A DNA stretch of 64,000 bases, taken from positions 35,344 through 99,343 of the forward strand of contig NZ_JAAIKB010000016.1 in assembly GCF_011040385.1 (NCBI RefSeq). Reading direction: 5' to 3'. This document shows, one piece after another, positions 42,450 to 50,736 of the stretch. Within the stretch, counting starts at the first letter, position 1. The number at the start of each line of letters is the position of its first letter. The DNA is from Falsiroseomonas algicola. Lineage in GTDB: Bacteria; Pseudomonadota; Alphaproteobacteria; Acetobacterales; Acetobacteraceae. The position numbers were made by a program, and so were the translations under genes. The notes under the pieces are model-generated. The model was not told the origin of the DNA, did not search any database, and saw only the letters and a list, made by a program, of their open reading frames with translations.

Positions 42450-42503
42450 AAGGGGGAGCGCTGCTCCCCCTTCACCCCCACGCCAGGGGCGAGACGCCCC
42501 TGG
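42450..42503. terminator. Two strong hairpins between iorB and xerD
   Basis: AAGGGGGAGC GCT GCTCCCCCTT (42450-42472) is a perfect 10-bp stem with a 3-base loop, five bases after the iorB stop. CCAGGGGCG AGA CGCCCCTGG (42483-42503) is a second perfect 9-bp stem closer to the xerD stop. The convergent orientation makes this a probable bidirectional terminator; the first ends in only two T. Confidence 0.7.
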
Positions 42504-42524
42504 ACCGTCTTCAGTGAAGATCGC

Positions 42525-43415
42525 TTACGCCAGCGGGTGATGCTCCTCCACCAGGCGCTTCAGCCGCTCCTCCAGCACCTTGGTGTAGATCTGCGTCGTG
42601 GCGATGTCGGCGTGGCCCAGCAGGATCTGCAGGCTGCGCAGATCCGCGCCATGCCCCAGCAGATGGGACGCGAAGCTGTGGCGCAGGACGTGGGGGCTGA
42701 CGCGTTCCGGGTCGATCCCCGCCGCGATCGCCGCATCCTTCAGGACCAGCCCCACATTCTGCCGCGTGATGTGCCCGCCCGCGGCGCGGGAGGGGAAGAG
42801 CCAGCGGCTGGGCTTTGCCCCCTTCGGCCGCTCCCGGATCGTCGCCAGCGCGGCCTCCCGCGCCCGGTTGGAGATCGGGACCAGCCTTTCCTTGTTGCCC
42901 TTGCCCGTCACTGCCACCAGCGGCTGGCCGGGCCGCAGTGCGTTGGCGGGGAGTGCGATCAACTCGCTGACGCGCAGCCCGCTGCTGTAGAGAAGCTCGA
43001 CCAGCGCCACGGCCAGATGGCCCCGCGCGCCTGGCAGCCCCGAGGCGCCCTCCAGCAGCGCCGTCACCTCCGCCTCGCTCAGCGCCTTGGGCAGGCTGGC
43101 AGGCAGGCGGGGCCCCTGGAGCAGCTCTGTCGGGTCGTCGCTTCGGACCTGCTCCCGCGCCAGGAATCGGAAATACTGCCGGAGTGCGGAGAGCCGCCGC
43201 GCCGCCGTCCGCGCCGCCAGGCCGGCATCGGACAGGCCGCGCAGGTAGGACCGCACCACCTCGACGCCCGCTTCGGACGGCGACACCCCCTGCTGCCGGC
43301 AATGCACCCCGAAATCATCGAGGTCCGCGGCATAGGCGCTGATGGTGTTGCGGGCCGCGCCGCGTTCGGCGGCCAGCATCTCCAGGAAGGATTCGGCGTG
43401 GCGATCCCAGGCCAT
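42525..43415 (-). CDS. xerD: Site-specific tyrosine recombinase XerD
   Basis: This 296-aa recombinase, with its XerC partner, resolves chromosome dimers at dif. The N-terminal core-binding domain begins 'HAESFLEMLAAERGAARNTI'. The catalytic domain has all residues: Arg in 'LLYSSGLRVSELIAL', Lys in 'VTGKGNKERLVPI', H-x-x-R in 'SPHVLRHSFASHLL', His in 'LLGHADIATTQIYTKV' and the nucleophilic Tyr in the same segment. The 'S-S-G-L-R-V-S-E' and 'H-A-D-I-A-T-T-Q-I-Y-T' forms are typical of XerD. It is co-directional with a 48-aa membrane protein gene 9 bp upstream. No dif-like site was found in the window. Confidence 0.93.
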   Translation of the reverse strand: MAWDRHAESFLEMLAAERGAARNTISAYAADLDDFGVHCRQQGVSPSEAGVEVVRSYLRGLSDAGLAARTAARRLSALRQYFRFLAREQVRSDDPTELLQGPRLPASLPKALSEAEVTALLEGASGLPGARGHLAVALVELLYSSGLRVSELIALPANALRPGQPLVAVTGKGNKERLVPISNRAREAALATIRERPKGAKPSRWLFPSRAAGGHITRQNVGLVLKDAAIAAGIDPERVSPHVLRHSFASHLLGHGADLRSLQILLGHADIATTQIYTKVLEERLKRLVEEHHPLA

Positions 43416-43424
43416 GGGCGGCCG

Positions 43425-43571
43425 TCAGCGCGTGCCGAAGCGCTCCGCCGGGACGGTCCGCTCCACCGGCTCCGGCGTCACGGTGGGCGGGAAGGCGCCG
43501 ATGGCCAGCAGCCCGAGCACGACCACCCCGAACAGCAGCATCACCAGCAGCAGGATGGGGTGGCGGAACAT
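43425..43571 (-). CDS. Small membrane protein (48 aa)
   Basis: This 48-residue frame encodes one transmembrane helix ('ILLLVMLLFGVVVLGLLAIG') and a short periplasmic tail with 'PPTVTPEPVERTVPAERFG'. It lies 9 bp upstream of xerD on the same strand and 49 bp from the divergent aroKB start. Its position between xerD and shikimate genes is, as I recall, conserved in related alphaproteobacteria, which argues for a real gene. The function is unknown. Confidence 0.6.
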   Translation of the reverse strand: MFRHPILLLVMLLFGVVVLGLLAIGAFPPTVTPEPVERTVPAERFGTR

Positions 43572-43620
43572 CGGTGGGGCGGATCCTCGCGCGGGCCGGG
43601 CTGTGCTAGCCTTGCGCATC

Positions 43621-45366
43621 GTGTCACGCAACACCGCCCTTCCGGCCTGGCCGCTCCCCGATGCCAGCGCCCCCCCGGCCTCCGCCGCGCCCTTCGGCGC
43701 GGAGGACGCCGTGCGCGCGCCCACCCCCGCCATGGCCACTCGCAGCATCGTGCTGGTCGGCATGCCCGGGGCCGGCAAATCCTCCATCGGCCGGCGCCTG
43801 GCGACCAAGCTCGGCCTGCCCTTCATCGATGCGGATACCGAGATCGAGGCCGCCGCCGGCCTGCCGATCACGGAGATCTTCACGCGATACGGGGAGCCGC
43901 ATTTCCGGGACGGGGAGCGCCGGGTCATCGCCCGCCTACTGGCGGGCCCGCCTCTGGTGCTGGCGACCGGCGGCGGCGCCTTCACCGATGCCCGCACCCG
44001 CGCCGCGGTGGCCTCCTCCGGCGCCGTCGCGGTCTGGCTGCGCTGTTCCCTGCCGACGCTGCTGCGGCGGGTGGCGGGGCGGGAACACCGGCCCCTCTTC
44101 CTGAACAAGGACCCGCGTGAGGTGCTGGAGCGCCTGATGACGGCGCGCCACCCCACCTTTGCCGAGGCCCCCGTCATCGTGGACTGCACCGATGAACCGC
44201 CGGAGACGACCACCCGCAAGGTGATGGAGGCGATCGCCGCGCATCGCGATCCCTCCCGCCTGCCGGTCCGGCTCGGCGACCGCGCCTATGACATATTGGT
44301 GGGCGAGGGGCTGGTGGCGCGCGCGGGCGCGCTGATCGCCCCGGTCCTGCCGGCGCGCCGCGTCGTCGTCATCACCGATGAGACGGTGGCCGCGCTGCAC
44401 CTGCCCACCCTGACGGCCGGCCTGGCGGAGGCCGGCGTCGGCATCGTCTCCACCATCACCGTGCCGCCGGGCGAGGCCAGCAAATCCTTCCCCCAGCTGC
44501 AATCCGTGGTGGAGGCGGCGCTGGCCGCAGGCGCGGATCGGCGGACGGCAGTGGTGGCGCTGGGTGGCGGCGTGGTGGGTGACCTCGCGGGCTTCGCGGC
44601 CGCCATCGCGCTGCGCGGCCTGACCTTCATCCAGATCCCCACCACCCTGCTGGCCCAGGTGGACAGCTCGGTGGGCGGCAAGACCGGCATCAATCTCGGC
44701 CTCGGCAAGAACCTGGTCGGCGCCTTCCACCAGCCCCGCCTGGTGCTGGCCGATACCGGCGTGCTCGGCACCCTCCCGCCCCGCGAACTCCGCGCCGGCT
44801 ATGCGGAGGTGGCGAAGCATGGGCTGCTGCAGGGCGAACTCTGGGCCTGGTGCGAGGCGGAGGGCGCCCGCGCCGTGGCCGGCGACCCGACCGCGCTGGC
44901 CCATGCCGTGATGGAATCCTGCCGCCTGAAATCGGCCGTGGTCGCGGCCGATGAGCGGGAGGAGAGCGAGGAGGGCGGCCGCGCGCTGCTCAACCTCGGC
45001 CATACCTTCGGCCACGCCCTCGAAGCCGAATGCGGCTATGGCGGTGAGCTGTTGCATGGGGAGGCGGTGGCCGTCGGCCTCGGCCTGGCCGCGTCGCTCT
45101 CCGCCCGGCTCGGCCATTGCAGCCAGGAGCTGCCGGGTCGCGTGATCTCCCATCTGCAGGAGGTCGGCCTGCCCGCCCGGATCGGCGACCTCAAGCGCCG
45201 CTTCTCGGCGGAGGCGCTGATGGGCCGCATGCGCAAGGACAAGAAGGCGCGGGACGGGGCGATGCGCTTCATCCTGATGCGCGCACCGGGCGACTGCTTC
45301 ACCACCAGCGATGTGGCGCCGCTGGCGGTGCAGACGCTGCTGCGGGACGAGGGCTGCGGGGAGTAG
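43621..45366 (+). CDS. aroKB: Fused shikimate kinase / 3-dehydroquinate synthase
   Basis: This 581-aa bifunctional protein of the shikimate pathway has a shikimate kinase at about residues 38-205, with Walker A 'LVGMPGAGKSSIGRRLA', 'FIDADTEIEAAAGLPI' and 'LVLATGGGAFTD'. 3-Dehydroquinate synthase follows (about 215-580), with 'TVPPGEASKSF', 'ALGGGVVGDLAGFAAA', 'IPTTLLAQVDSSVGGKTGI' and the metal ligands in 'LNLGHTFGHALEAE' and 'GELLHGEAV'. The frame is continuous, so this is a true fusion and not two overlapping genes. The start is uncertain: GTG 43621 leaves a 37-residue Ala/Pro leader, while ATG 43732 starts at the kinase domain. Separate aroK and aroB genes are the usual arrangement. Confidence 0.92.
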   Translation: MSRNTALPAWPLPDASAPPASAAPFGAEDAVRAPTPAMATRSIVLVGMPGAGKSSIGRRLATKLGLPFIDADTEIEAAAGLPITEIFTRYGEPHFRDGERRVIARLLAGPPLVLATGGGAFTDARTRAAVASSGAVAVWLRCSLPTLLRRVAGREHRPLFLNKDPREVLERLMTARHPTFAEAPVIVDCTDEPPETTTRKVMEAIAAHRDPSRLPVRLGDRAYDILVGEGLVARAGALIAPVLPARRVVVITDETVAALHLPTLTAGLAEAGVGIVSTITVPPGEASKSFPQLQSVVEAALAAGADRRTAVVALGGGVVGDLAGFAAAIALRGLTFIQIPTTLLAQVDSSVGGKTGINLGLGKNLVGAFHQPRLVLADTGVLGTLPPRELRAGYAEVAKHGLLQGELWAWCEAEGARAVAGDPTALAHAVMESCRLKSAVVAADEREESEEGGRALLNLGHTFGHALEAECGYGGELLHGEAVAVGLGLAASLSARLGHCSQELPGRVISHLQEVGLPARIGDLKRRFSAEALMGRMRKDKKARDGAMRFILMRAPGDCFTTSDVAPLAVQTLLRDEGCGE

Positions 45367-45431
45367 GCGACACCCCGCGCCCACGGGTCTAGGCTTCTCC
45401 CGCACTGCACCATAGCCAGCCGGGAACCCTC

Positions 45432-46010
45432 ATGCCGCTCTCCGCGCCCGAGACCGATCGCCGCCTGATCCACACCCGCACCATCGAGATGCAGGGTTTC
45501 CAGCGCACCGACGGCCTCTACGACATCGAGGCGCATCTGGTGGACACCAAGACCTACGCCTTCGAGAACATGGATCGCGGCGCCATCCCCCCGGGCGAGC
45601 CCCTGCACGGCATGTGGATCCGCCTGGTGGTGGGCGAGGACATGGTGATCCGGTCCTGCGAGGCCTCCACCGATTTCGCCCCCTATGCCGTCTGCCCGGG
45701 CGCGGCGCCCAACTTCGCCGCGCTGGCCGGCGTCTCCGTCGGCGTCGGCTTCAACCGGGCGGTGAAGGAGAGGGTGGGCGGCAGCCTCGGCTGCACGCAT
45801 CTGCGCGAAGTGCTGGCCCAGATGGCGACCGTCGCCTACCAGACCATCGGCCCGCTGAAATGGCGGCGGGAGCGGGAGGCGGCGGAGCGCGCGAAGGCGG
45901 CGGGCGAGCCCGTGCCGCCCTCCTCCCGCAAGCTGCCGATCGGCTCCTGCCTCGCCTATGCGCCGGACAGTCCCGTGGTGCTGCGGCACCGCGCAGCGAT
46001 GGAGGAGTAG
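45432..46010 (+). CDS. DUF2889 family protein
   Basis: This 192-aa cytoplasmic protein has the DUF2889 pattern: 'RRLIHTRTIEMQGFQRTDGL', 'DIEAHLVDTKTYAFE', 'LHGMWIRLVVGEDMVIRSCE', 'GCTHLREVLAQMATVAYQTI' and 'GSCLAYAPDSPVV'. Conserved Cys and His residues (Cys in 'GSLGCTHL', His in the same block) suggest metal binding, but no activity is known. It lies 65 bp after aroKB and is convergent with bolA, with a highly structured repeat region between them. Confidence 0.88.
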   Translation: MPLSAPETDRRLIHTRTIEMQGFQRTDGLYDIEAHLVDTKTYAFENMDRGAIPPGEPLHGMWIRLVVGEDMVIRSCEASTDFAPYAVCPGAAPNFAALAGVSVGVGFNRAVKERVGGSLGCTHLREVLAQMATVAYQTIGPLKWRREREAAERAKAAGEPVPPSSRKLPIGSCLAYAPDSPVVLRHRAAMEE

Positions 46011-46030
46011 AACTCCCCACAAAACCGCTT

Positions 46031-46252
46031 CGCGGCTTTGCGGGGACCCCGGCCTGGCGCCCGTTCCCGGTGGTTGCGCTGCGTTGCCGCAGCAAAGCCG
46101 CGGCGCCGCCTTGGGGCCAATCCGGCCTTTCGACAGGCGCTCCGCGCCTCATACCAGCGGACCGGTCGTTTGACCGGTCCGAGCGCCCGAATGGGCGCCG
46201 CCGCCTATGCGGCGAAGCCAAGGAAACCGGAGGTTTCCGCCCGGCGTCTGAG
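46031..46252. repeat. Structured intergenic region with REP-like four-hairpin element (copy 1)
   Basis: The outer pair CGCGGCTTTGC (46031-46041) and GCAAAGCCGCG (46092-46102) is a perfect 11-bp inverted repeat. The second part, 46159-46252, has four successive hairpins: GGACCGGTC GTTT GACCGGTCC; CGCCC GAAT GGGCG; CGCCGC CTAT GCGGCG; and GGAAACC GGA GGTTTCC. They are joined by GAG and AAGCCAA and followed by GCCCGGCG. The same order, loops and linkers recur at 63838-63927 with different but complementary stems. It lies between convergent genes (DUF2889 and bolA). Confidence 0.8.
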
Positions 46253-46289
46253 GGGGGCCTGAAGCGGTCACGCGAAAGGGCCGTTGGTA

Positions 46290-46586
46290 TCAGCCCCGCG
46301 CCGCTTCCTCCGGCGTCAGCAGCTTCAGCGACAGCGCATGCAGCCCGGTGACGAACTCGGCGGCCAGCGCTTCATGCACCGCGCGGGACCGGGTGACGCG
46401 GCTCTGACCCGCGAAGCCGGGCGCCACGATGCGGAGCGTGTAGTGGGTCTCGCCCCCGGGCCGCGCGCCGGCATGCCCGGCATGCAGCGCGCTGTCATCC
46501 TGCACGATGACCTCGGTGGGGGCGAAGGCGCCCCGGATCGCGGCCTCGATGCGGGCGGCGCGGTTTGGCGGGTTCATGGCTTGCAT
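46290..46586 (-). CDS. bolA: BolA family protein
   Basis: This 98-aa BolA/YrbA-type protein has 'RIEAAIRGAFAPTEVIVQDD', 'ALHAGHAGARPGGETHYTLR' (with the conserved His after the acidic turn) and the helix 'SRVTRSRAVHEALAAEF', ending 'GLHALSLKLLTPEEA'. BolA proteins bind monothiol glutaredoxins with a shared [2Fe-2S] cluster and act in iron or stress regulation. The start at ATG 46586 follows AGGAAG; ATG 46577 is an alternative three residues later. It is divergent from the J-domain gene (88-bp gap). Confidence 0.9.
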   Translation of the reverse strand: MQAMNPPNRAARIEAAIRGAFAPTEVIVQDDSALHAGHAGARPGGETHYTLRIVAPGFAGQSRVTRSRAVHEALAAEFVTGLHALSLKLLTPEEAARG

Positions 46587-46674
46587 GTGGGGCTTCCTGC
46601 CGCCGGCGGAAGCCCCGCGCAAGGCATGCCCGGGTTGCCTTGCGTGACCGGGATGCGACGACCATAAGACCCGC

Positions 46675-47289
46675 ATGGCGCGACGAGGCGACCGCATCGG
46701 GTTGGCAACGGCGGAACCGGAAACGCCCGTGCGGCCCTGTGAGTCGCCGGGCTGCCCGGAACCCGGCGCCTATCGCGCGCCCCGCGCCCGCAACGCGCTG
46801 AACGATTACCGCTGGTTCTGCCTGGACCATGTGCGCGAATACAACCGTGCCTGGGACTACTACAAAGGCATGGCGCCCGGGGAGATCGAGGCGAACATCC
46901 GCAACGATGCCGGCTGGCAGCGCCCGACCTGGCCGCTCGGCCGCCTCGGCGGCGCCAACCCCTTCGACCATCCGGAGATGTTCCGCGACCCGCTCGGGAT
47001 GCTGAAAGACACGCCGCTGCATGCCCAACGCCGCCAGCGCGCGCCGCGGCCGGATGAACCGCCGCCCGAACTGCGCGCGGCGCTCGACGTTCTCGGCCTG
47101 GCCTGGCCCATCGACGCGGTCACCCTGCGCGCCCGCTACAAGGAACTCGCCAAGCGCTACCACCCGGATGCCAATGGTGGCGACCGGCAGGGGGAGGAGA
47201 GGCTGAAGGATATCAGCCGCGCCTACAGCCTGCTGCGCCGCGCCCTGCCTGGCCGCGCGCCCGCCACCCCCGCTGCCAAGACCGGTTGA
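46675..47289 (+). CDS. J-domain protein upstream of cobS
   Basis: This 204-aa protein has a DnaJ domain at the C-terminus: helix II 'VTLRARYKELAKRY', the essential H-P-D tripeptide in 'YHPDANGGD', and helices III/IV 'EERLKDISRAYSLLRRAL'. The N-terminal half has a CxxxC pair ('PCESPGCPEPGAY') and an aromatic 'RWFCLDHVREYNRAWDYYKG' region specific to this family. J-domain proteins stimulate DnaK ATPase. Placement directly upstream of cobS/cobT is, as I recall, common in alphaproteobacteria, and it may help cobaltochelatase assembly (inference). Confidence 0.88.
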   Translation: MARRGDRIGLATAEPETPVRPCESPGCPEPGAYRAPRARNALNDYRWFCLDHVREYNRAWDYYKGMAPGEIEANIRNDAGWQRPTWPLGRLGGANPFDHPEMFRDPLGMLKDTPLHAQRRQRAPRPDEPPPELRAALDVLGLAWPIDAVTLRARYKELAKRYHPDANGGDRQGEERLKDISRAYSLLRRALPGRAPATPAAKTG

Positions 47290-47329
47290 CGGGTAGCCGC
47301 GCCGCCGCCATCGCCCTAGGATCAACCCG

Positions 47330-48361
47330 ATGCCACAGCCGGACCAGGAAATGACCAAGGTCGCCACCCCTACCGAGAGCCGCCCCACCGCCGCCATCGA
47401 TATGCCCGACACCACCGTGAAGGTGCGCGAGGTCTTCGGCATCGACAGCGACCTGACGGTGCCCGCCTTCTCGCTCCGCACCGAGCATGTGCCGGAGGTC
47501 GATACCTCCTACCGCTTCGACCGGGAGACGACGCTCGCGATCCTGGCCGGCTTCGCGCACAACCGCCGCGTCATGGTCCAGGGCTACCACGGCACCGGCA
47601 AGTCCACGCATATCGAGCAGGTGGCGGCGCGGCTGAACTGGCCCTGCATACGCGTGAACCTCGACAGCCACATCAGCCGCATCGACCTGATCGGCAAGGA
47701 CGCCATCGTCCTCAAGGACGGCAAGCAGATCACGGAGTTCCGGGAAGGCATCCTCCCCTGGGCGCTGCAGCACGCCTGCGCGCTGGTCTTCGACGAATAT
47801 GATGCCGGCCGCCCGGACGTGATGTTCGTGATCCAGCGCGTGCTGGAGGTGGAGGGCAAGCTCACGCTGCTCGACCAGAACAAGGTCATCCGCCCGCATC
47901 GCGGCTTCCGCCTCTTCGCCACGGCCAACACGGTCGGCCTCGGCGACACGACGGGCCTCTATCACGGCACGCAGCAGATCAACCAGGGCCAGATGGACCG
48001 CTGGAACATCGTGGCGACGCTGAACTACCTGCCGCATGCGCAGGAGACGCAGATCGTCATGGCCAAGCTCGGCCTGGACGAGAAGGACCCGAAGGCGAAG
48101 CGCCAGACGGAAGCCATGGTGGCGCTGGCCGACCTGACGCGCGCGGGCTTCATCGCCGGCGACATCTCCACCGTCATGTCGCCCCGCACCGTCATCACCT
48201 GGGCCGAGAACGCCAAGATCTTCGGCGATGTCGGCTTCGCCTTCCGCCTCAGCTTCCTCAACAAGTGCGACGAGGCGGAGCGCGGCACGGTGGCCGAGTA
48301 CTACCAGCGCTGCTTCAACGAGGAACTGCCGAGCGGCAGCCTGCTCCGCAAGGCGGGGTAG
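47330..48361 (+). CDS. cobS: Cobaltochelatase subunit CobS
   Basis: This 343-aa AAA+ (MoxR/BchI-like) ATPase acts with CobT and CobN to insert Co2+ into hydrogenobyrinate a,c-diamide in the aerobic cobalamin pathway. It has Walker A '[19 protein letters not shown]', Walker B '[18 protein letters not shown]', sensor I '[20 protein letters not shown]' and an Arg finger region near 'QMDRWNIV'. The N-terminus '[17 protein letters not shown]' is the family hallmark. Start ATG 47330 matches the normal N-terminus. CobN is not encoded in this window; cobT follows after a DUF29 gene. Confidence 0.95.
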   Translation: MPQPDQEMTKVATPTESRPTAAIDMPDTTVKVREVFGIDSDLTVPAFSLRTEHVPEVDTSYRFDRETTLAILAGFAHNRRVMVQGYHGTGKSTHIEQVAARLNWPCIRVNLDSHISRIDLIGKDAIVLKDGKQITEFREGILPWALQHACALVFDEYDAGRPDVMFVIQRVLEVEGKLTLLDQNKVIRPHRGFRLFATANTVGLGDTTGLYHGTQQINQGQMDRWNIVATLNYLPHAQETQIVMAKLGLDEKDPKAKRQTEAMVALADLTRAGFIAGDISTVMSPRTVITWAENAKIFGDVGFAFRLSFLNKCDEAERGTVAEYYQRCFNEELPSGSLLRKAG

Positions 48362-48380
48362 CCTGCCCAGGGAGGGCATG

Positions 48381-48848
48381 ATGGATGGTCGCCTCTTCGG
48401 CCTCGGTGCGGACCCGGATGTCGATGAGCATGCCTGGCTGCTCGGCCAGGCGGAGGCGCTGCGCTCGCGGCGCCTGACCGCCATCGATTGCGACGCCCTC
48501 GCGGAGTTCCTGGACAGCATGGCCAAGCGGGATGTCCGGGAAGCCCTGTCACAGGTCGAACGTCTCTTGATGCACCTGATCAAGTTCACCGTGCAGCCGC
48601 AGCGGGCGACCTCCTCCTGGGCGATCAGCGTGGTGAACGCCCAGAACGAGCTGCAGGACATGCTTGATTCCGCCGCGCTTCGCCGCGCGGTGGAGGAGAA
48701 GCTGCCGCGCGCCTGGGAACGCGCCCGCCGCTCCGCCGCCGCCGAGACCCGCATGGCGATCGCCGCCATGCCCGCCGAGAACCCCTGGAGCCTGGACGAG
48801 GCCCTTAGCTGGACCCCGCCCTTCGGCCTCCCCCAGCGCGTGAAGTGA
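48381..48848 (+). CDS. DUF29-type protein inserted between cobS and cobT
   Basis: This 155-aa helical protein resembles the DUF29 family: '[20 protein letters not shown]', '[20 protein letters not shown]' and '[20 protein letters not shown]', with the S-W...I...R-x-x-L helix in '[19 protein letters not shown]'. Such proteins are common in cyanobacteria and proteobacteria and have no assigned function. ATG 48378 and ATG 48381 are both possible; GGAGG is better spaced (5 nt) for the second. It is 19 bp after cobS and 11 bp before cobT, so it is transcribed with the chelatase genes. Confidence 0.75.
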   Translation: MDGRLFGLGADPDVDEHAWLLGQAEALRSRRLTAIDCDALAEFLDSMAKRDVREALSQVERLLMHLIKFTVQPQRATSSWAISVVNAQNELQDMLDSAALRRAVEEKLPRAWERARRSAAAETRMAIAAMPAENPWSLDEALSWTPPFGLPQRVK

Positions 48849-48859
48849 CATCCAGCCCC

Positions 48860-50728
48860 ATGGCGAACACCAAGGACCAGACGCGGCAGGAAGAGTTCAA
48901 GCGGGCCACCGCCGGCGTGCTGCGCGCCATCGCGCAGGTGCCGGAGGTGCAGGTCGCCTACCAGCCGGGGCCCTCGGGCCTCGCCGGCAAGCGCGCCCGC
49001 CTGCCGCTGCCGACCCGCGCCCTGCCGCCGTCCGAGATGGCGAAGCTCCGCGGCGCGGCCGACGCCATCGCGCTGAAGCTCCGCCACCACGACGAGGGCG
49101 TGCACAGCGCCCGCGTGCCGCAGCGGCGGGAGGCGCGGGAGGTCTTCGACGCGCTGGAGGATGTGCGCGTCGAGGTCGTCGGCAGCCAGCACATGGCCGG
49201 CGTCGCCGCCAATCTCCGCGCCCGCCTGGCCGAGCAATGCGAGGCCGAGGGCTATGACCGCATGACGCGGAAGGACCAGCTGCCGCTGCCCGCGGCGCTC
49301 GGCCTTCTCGCGCGCGAACGCCTCTCCGGCGAACCGGTCCCGGCCGCGGCGCGCCGGGTGCTCGACCTCTGGCGCGACTCGCTGGGCGAGAAGGGCGAGG
49401 CGGCCTTCACGGAAATGGCGGCCGCCCAAGGCAACCAGGACGCCTTCGGCAAGGCCGCGCGCAAGCTGCTGGCCGCGCTCGACCTGGCGGAGGCCGAGGT
49501 CGAGGCTGAATCCGAGCAGGATGAGGAAGAAGGGGAGGGCGGCGAGACCTCCTCCCAGCAGGATCAGTCCGGGGAGGGCGAGGCCCAGGCCCAGGACACG
49601 GAAAGCATGCTCGGCGCCCAGCCCGAGACCATGCAGGGCGACGCCGCCGAGGACGAGACCGAGGAGGGCGAGGAGGAAGGCGCCGCCGCCGAGGGCGATG
49701 ACCGCCCGGGCGGCCCGCAGCAGCGGAAGGAGGTCGCGCAGACCGACGACGCCTCCACCTACCGCGCCTACAACCGCAGCTTCGACGAGGTGGTGGACGC
49801 GGAGGATCTCTGCGACGCCGATGAGCTGACGCGGCTGCGCCAGCAGCTCGACCAGCAGCTGTCGCACCTCCAGGGCGTCGTCTCCAAGCTGGCGAACCGG
49901 CTGCAGCGCCGCCTCCTGGCGCAGCAGCAGCGCGCCTGGGAGTTCGACCTGGAGGAGGGGATCCTCGACGTCGCACGCCTGGCTCGCGTGGTGGTGAACC
50001 CGATGCTCTCCCTCTCCTACAAGCGGGAGCGGGAGGCGGATTTCCGCGACACGGTCGTGACGCTGCTGATCGACAATTCGGGATCGATGCGCGGCCGCCC
50101 GATCACCGTCGCCGCCATGTGCTGCGACATCCTGGCGCGCACGCTGGAACGCTGCGCGGTGAAGACCGAGATCCTGGGCTTCACCACCCGCGCCTGGAAG
50201 GGCGGGCAGAGCCGCGAGCGCTGGGTGCAGGAAGGCAAGCCGCGCAACCCCGGCCGCCTGAACGACCTCCGCCACGTCGTCTACAAGGCCGCCGATGCCC
50301 CCTGGCGCCGCGCGCGCAAGAACCTCGGCCTGATGCTGCGCGAGGGGCTGCTGAAGGAGAACATCGACGGCGAGGCGCTGGAATGGGCCTACAAGCGGCT
50401 CCTCCAGCGCAGCGAACACCGCCGCATCCTGATGGTGATCTCGGATGGCGCGCCGGTCGATGACAGCACGCTGTCGGTGAACCCCGGCAACTACCTCGAA
50501 CGTCACCTCCGCAAGGTGATCGGGGAGATCGAGGGGCGGGAGGCGGTGGAGCTGATCGCCATCGGCATCGGCCATGACGTGACGCGCTACTACCGCCGCG
50601 CCGTGACCATCGTGGATGCCGAGGAGCTGGGCGGCACCATGATGAAGAAGCTCGCCGAGCTCTTCGACGAGGATGCGGCCATGGCCTGGCAGCGGGCGGC
50701 GTCGGAGCGTTCCGCGCTGGTGGCCTGA
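48860..50728 (+). CDS. cobT: Cobaltochelatase subunit CobT
   Basis: This 622-aa subunit has the usual CobT plan: a helical N-terminal domain, a long acidic region (about residues 213-295, rich in Glu/Asp/Gln), and a C-terminal von Willebrand A domain. The MIDAS motif is '[15 protein letters not shown]' (D-x-S-x-S), with '[13 protein letters not shown]' as the last metal-contacting loop. It pairs with CobS in the ATPase part of the chelatase. ATG 48860 gives the typical '[20 protein letters not shown]' start; GTG 48845 would overlap the DUF29 stop. The gene is followed 8 bp later by the phytase-like lipoprotein gene. Confidence 0.94.
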   Translation: MANTKDQTRQEEFKRATAGVLRAIAQVPEVQVAYQPGPSGLAGKRARLPLPTRALPPSEMAKLRGAADAIALKLRHHDEGVHSARVPQRREAREVFDALEDVRVEVVGSQHMAGVAANLRARLAEQCEAEGYDRMTRKDQLPLPAALGLLARERLSGEPVPAAARRVLDLWRDSLGEKGEAAFTEMAAAQGNQDAFGKAARKLLAALDLAEAEVEAESEQDEEEGEGGETSSQQDQSGEGEAQAQDTESMLGAQPETMQGDAAEDETEEGEEEGAAAEGDDRPGGPQQRKEVAQTDDASTYRAYNRSFDEVVDAEDLCDADELTRLRQQLDQQLSHLQGVVSKLANRLQRRLLAQQQRAWEFDLEEGILDVARLARVVVNPMLSLSYKREREADFRDTVVTLLIDNSGSMRGRPITVAAMCCDILARTLERCAVKTEILGFTTRAWKGGQSRERWVQEGKPRNPGRLNDLRHVVYKAADAPWRRARKNLGLMLREGLLKENIDGEALEWAYKRLLQRSEHRRILMVISDGAPVDDSTLSVNPGNYLERHLRKVIGEIEGREAVELIAIGIGHDVTRYYRRAVTIVDAEELGGTMMKKLAELFDEDAAMAWQRAASERSALVA

Positions 50729-50736
50729 GCCCAGGC

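Noticed and set aside
47213..50575. Minus-strand frame of more than 1100 codons opposite cobS-DUF29-cobT
   Set aside because: It is a GC-skewed antisense shadow; the plus-strand genes have complete family motifs.
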